Of a stretch of DNA of 33,842 bases, positions 31,975 through 33,842 are shown one piece after another. The translations under genes were made by a program, and so were the position numbers. Within the stretch, counting starts at the first letter, position 1; each line of letters opens with the position of its first letter. Source of the stretch: Oscillospiraceae bacterium (GTDB taxonomy: Bacteria; Bacillota; Clostridia; Christensenellales; Aristaeellaceae); the NCBI GenBank assembly GCA_031266295.1, contig JAISBH010000245.1, forward strand, positions 1 to 33,842. The letters are read 5' to 3'. The notes beneath the pieces are model-generated. The model worked only from the letters and a program-made list of their open reading frames with translations. It had not been told where the DNA came from and did no database searches.

Positions 31975-32260
31975 CAACCCCCTCTGTCGCTGCGGCGACA
32001 TCTCCCCCTATGGAGGCGATGAGGGCTAGTGGGACGGGTTGCGTTCCGGAACAGACTATCCAGGTACAACAGGCAGTCCGAAGCCGGTAGATTGTGTATC
32101 ACGATGGTCCAGGCGAAGCCTGGTCAGGATTCGAAAGGGCGGATAGCCCTTCGCAGGGTCTGGGACGGCGGCGCATCCGCGCCTTCGGGAAGGGGATTGA
32201 GATCCCCCTCCCGACCTCCCCAGGGGCTTGGAATGGGAGAACGTATGCTGTAAGCTAGCA
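31975..32260. repeat. Hairpin-rich non-coding stretch, likely degenerate intergenic repeat element
   Basis: Successive inverted repeats: TGTCGC-TGCG-GCGACA (about 31985-32001) flanked by CCCCCTC and TCTCCCCC, CGAAAGGGC-GGATA-GCCCTTCG (about 32133-32154), GGCGCATCCGCGCC (about 32169-32183) and GGGGAT-TGAG-ATCCCC (about 32193-32208). Segments of this style recur between genes in gut Clostridia. No convincing protein is encoded. A 12-base palindrome, CCATTATAATGG, follows at 32269-32280. Confidence 0.5.
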
Positions 32261-32305
32261 GTCATCTTCCATTATAATGGCGGGGCGCCACAAACTTAAA
32301 GCGCA

Positions 32306-32323
32306 TTCGGTTCGCAAACCGAA
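32306..32323. terminator. Possible terminator of the GNAT gene
   Basis: TTCGGTT (32306-32312) pairs exactly with AACCGAA (32317-32323) around CGCA, 64 bases past the stop. On the minus strand it is followed by TGCGCTTTAAGTTTG, a weak T-rich tail. A second stem, GCAGCG/CGCTGC, lies between it and the gene. Confidence 0.4.
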
Positions 32324-32387
32324 CAGCGTCCCGCCGCAGCGAACAGCCGCTGCTCTCGCGGCGCAACCCATATCCCCACATTATTAC

Positions 32388-32933
32388 TTATATCGCGGAA
32401 CTACCCCTGCGCCATTCATCGGCCAGCAATCCCATTGCCACCAGATCATGATACAACCCTTCTCGCCAGACTTCTTTGCGCAACCTGCCTTCTATTTGGA
32501 ATCCGCACGCGCTATAGCATCTAATTGCGGCCTCGTTCTCGGCCATCACGGTCAGCGCAAGCTTGTTCATGTTCATCTCGCCGAAACCGACGCGGCACAG
32601 CGTGCGTATCGCGTCGCTGCCGAAGCCGTGTCCTCGAAGGTTAGGGTTGCCGATCAATATACCCACCTGTCCGACTCGGTTCTTCCAATCGACCTTGTGA
32701 ATGCCACAGCCGCCGACATACTGTTCGTCCAGCGTTTCGATCGCGAACTGGTACTCTCCGTGACCCATGGAGGTTTGCTGGCTGATCCAGCGCATCTCAT
32801 CGTCATATGTCGCGGGCAGTATAACGCCCGACGCTGACATTCTTACGGAGTCGTAATCGTTTACTTGGCGTAGTACGTTCTCGATATCCTGCTGGCGATA
32901 CGCGCGGAGACGGACTTTATTGCCTTGATACAT
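32388..32933 (-). CDS. GNAT family N-acetyltransferase (RimJ/RimL/SpeG-like)
   Basis: A 181-residue acetyl-CoA-dependent acetyltransferase. The fold is recognised from VRLRAYRQQDIENVL at the start, the central beta strand FAIETLDEQYVGGCGI, the acetyl-CoA pyrophosphate loop NPNLRGHGFGSDAI (the R/Q-x-x-G-x-G/A motif) and the C-terminal ENEAAIRCYSACGFQIEGRLRKEVWREG typical of the RimL/SpeG branch. Substrate could be a ribosomal protein N-terminus, a polyamine or a small molecule. AAGGAG lies 5 bases before the ATG. It has its own promoter, divergent from ppdK. Confidence 0.92.
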   Translation of the reverse strand: MYQGNKVRLRAYRQQDIENVLRQVNDYDSVRMSASGVILPATYDDEMRWISQQTSMGHGEYQFAIETLDEQYVGGCGIHKVDWKNRVGQVGILIGNPNLRGHGFGSDAIRTLCRVGFGEMNMNKLALTVMAENEAAIRCYSACGFQIEGRLRKEVWREGLYHDLVAMGLLADEWRRGSSAI

Positions 32934-32974
32934 GAAAGCTCCTTCAGTTATATTGTATTTACTATTGACGGATT

Positions 32975-33003
32975 ATTATATCATATCCTTCGGCTGAAAA
33001 CAA
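32975..33003 (-). promoter_or_regulatory. Promoter of the GNAT gene (extended -10)
   Basis: Minus-strand TTGTTT (32998-33003), 17-base spacer, TATAAT (32975-32980) preceded by TGA, giving the extended TGnTATAAT form. Confidence 0.75.
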
Positions 33004-33027
33004 CGCAAGCCGCATTTGCCAATAGCA

Positions 33028-33056
33028 TTGATTCTTTTCAGCTTACCGAGTATAAT
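33028..33056 (+). promoter_or_regulatory. Promoter of ppdK
   Basis: TTGATT (33028-33033), 17-base spacer, perfect TATAAT (33051-33056), about 50 bases before the start codon. The two divergent -35 boxes lie 24 bases apart. Confidence 0.85.
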
Positions 33057-33104
33057 GGGAAGGCTTAATGAAGGACAAAACTGGCAATGGTAAGGAGAAG
33101 AGAC

Positions 33105-33842
33105 ATGGCGGACAAGTATGTATACCTGTTTAAAGAAGGCAACGCGGGGATGAAGAACCTGCTGGGCGGCAAGGGCGCAAACCTGGCTGAGATGACCGGA
33201 TTGGGACTGCCGGTGCCGCAGGGTTTCACGATCACAACAGAGGCATGTATCCGTTACTACAAGGACGGACAGACCATCGCGCAGGATATATTGGATCAGG
33301 TCTATGCCGCGCTGGCTGAGACCGAGAATGTAGCGGACAAGAAGTTCGGCGATCTGGGGAATCCGTTCTTGGTATCGGTGCGTTCAGGCGCGCGTGTATC
33401 GATGCCTGGCATGATGGATACGATCCTGAACCTTGGACTGAACGACGTGGCCGTTCAGGGATTGGCGAACCTCACCCAGAACGAACGCTTCGCGATGGAC
33501 AGTTACCGTCGTTTCATCCAGATGTTCTCGGACGTCGTGATGGAGATCGACAAGGCAAAGTTTGAAGCCGTTCTAGACGCCGTTAAGCAGAATAAGGGAG
33601 TCAAGTACGACAAGGATCTGACTGCGGAGGATCTCAAAGAGGTCATCAAACGCTATAAGGAACTGTACATCCGCGAGAAGGGCGAGGAATTCCCGCAAGA
33701 TCCCAAGGTGCAGCTGCTTGAGGCTATCAAGGCTGTGTTCCGCTCGTGGGACAATCCGCGCGCGATATACTATCGCCGAATGAACGACATCCCGGGCGAT
33801 TGGGGAACCGCCGTCAACGTGCAGTCGATGGTGTTCGGCAAC
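33105..33842 (+). CDS. ppdK: Pyruvate, phosphate dikinase, N-terminal part (cut by window end)
   Basis: Interconverts pyruvate, ATP and phosphate with phosphoenolpyruvate, AMP and diphosphate; in anaerobic Bacillota it serves pyrophosphate-linked glycolysis or PEP synthesis. The 246 residues present cover the start of the nucleotide-binding domain: YVYLFKEGNAGMKNLLGGKG, NLAEMTGLGLPVPQGFTI, VSVRSGARVSMPGMMDTILN and FRSWDNPRAIYYRRMNDIP, all very close to PPDK consensus. The full enzyme has about 870-890 residues, so roughly 70 percent lies beyond the edge. AAGGAG stands 7 bases before the ATG. Confidence 0.96.
   Translation, partial: MADKYVYLFKEGNAGMKNLLGGKGANLAEMTGLGLPVPQGFTITTEACIRYYKDGQTIAQDILDQVYAALAETENVADKKFGDLGNPFLVSVRSGARVSMPGMMDTILNLGLNDVAVQGLANLTQNERFAMDSYRRFIQMFSDVVMEIDKAKFEAVLDAVKQNKGVKYDKDLTAEDLKEVIKRYKELYIREKGEEFPQDPKVQLLEAIKAVFRSWDNPRAIYYRRMNDIPGDWGTAVNVQSMVFGN

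Noticed and set aside
32029..32253. A 74-residue plus-strand frame
   Set aside because: It runs through the hairpin-rich stretch, has no ribosome site and resembles no family; non-coding DNA is more likely.
1..33842. CRISPR arrays, insertion sequences, prophage or integrase genes
   Set aside because: I saw no regularly spaced repeats, transposase, integrase or phage-type protein, and no duplicated tRNA end that would mark an attachment site next to the tRNA cluster.

Overview
The window looks like chromosomal DNA of an uncultured or gut-type Clostridia (Bacillota). The evidence is strong AGGAGG-type ribosome sites with canonical sigma-A promoters, GC-rich coding sequence, a BioY biotin transporter with a BirA-like operator, a long-form HPF, citramalate synthase, rubrerythrin, PPDK, and two LplABC-type sugar importers that lack their own ATPase. 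No insertion sequence, prophage gene or CRISPR array was found. I cannot name the species.

Layout. (1) 1-4390, minus strand: a tight run rubrerythrin > C_GCAxxG_C_C protein > cimA > ABC exporter half-transporter (cut by the left edge). (2) 4580-7998, minus: sugar importer 1 (two permeases, then a solute-binding protein), driven by a near-perfect promoter with a palindrome at its start site. Upstream is a Gfo/Idh/MocA dehydrogenase (8473-9633, minus) with its own promoter. (3) 9787-13338, plus: threonine-aldolase-like PLP enzyme, bioY, hpf and an MFS transporter. (4) 13340-14440: five tRNAs (Val, Asp, Phe, Gly, Cys) with promoter and terminator, flanked by two structured intergenic elements. 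(5) 14630-17914, plus: three tandem paralogous GT2 glycosyltransferases; the second and third carry long basic, disordered tails. (6) 18009-23217: a serine hydrolase (minus) divergent from sugar importer 2 (plus). (7) 23294-25726: a RACo-like ferredoxin/ASKHA protein (minus) divergent from a DUF1638 protein (plus), a pair suggesting corrinoid-dependent methyl transfer. (8) 25737-27650, minus: two DUF1919 paralogs separated by a repeat-coding reading frame that runs into the second paralog in a different frame. (9) 27757-31968, plus: acpS (possibly leaderless), nnr, serS and a dGTPase-like HD protein. (10) 31969-33842: a hairpin-rich non-coding stretch, a GNAT acetyltransferase (minus) and the divergent start of ppdK (plus, cut by the right edge).

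How it fits together. Two carbohydrate import modules sit beside enzymes likely to process their substrates; both probably share an ATPase encoded elsewhere. The glycosyltransferase trio and the DUF1919 pair are candidate surface-glycan genes. The rest is housekeeping. The most unusual points are the repeat/frame arrangement before the second DUF1919 gene, the structured elements around the tRNA cluster and upstream of the glycosyltransferases, the glycosyltransferase tails, and several well-resolved regulatory sites.
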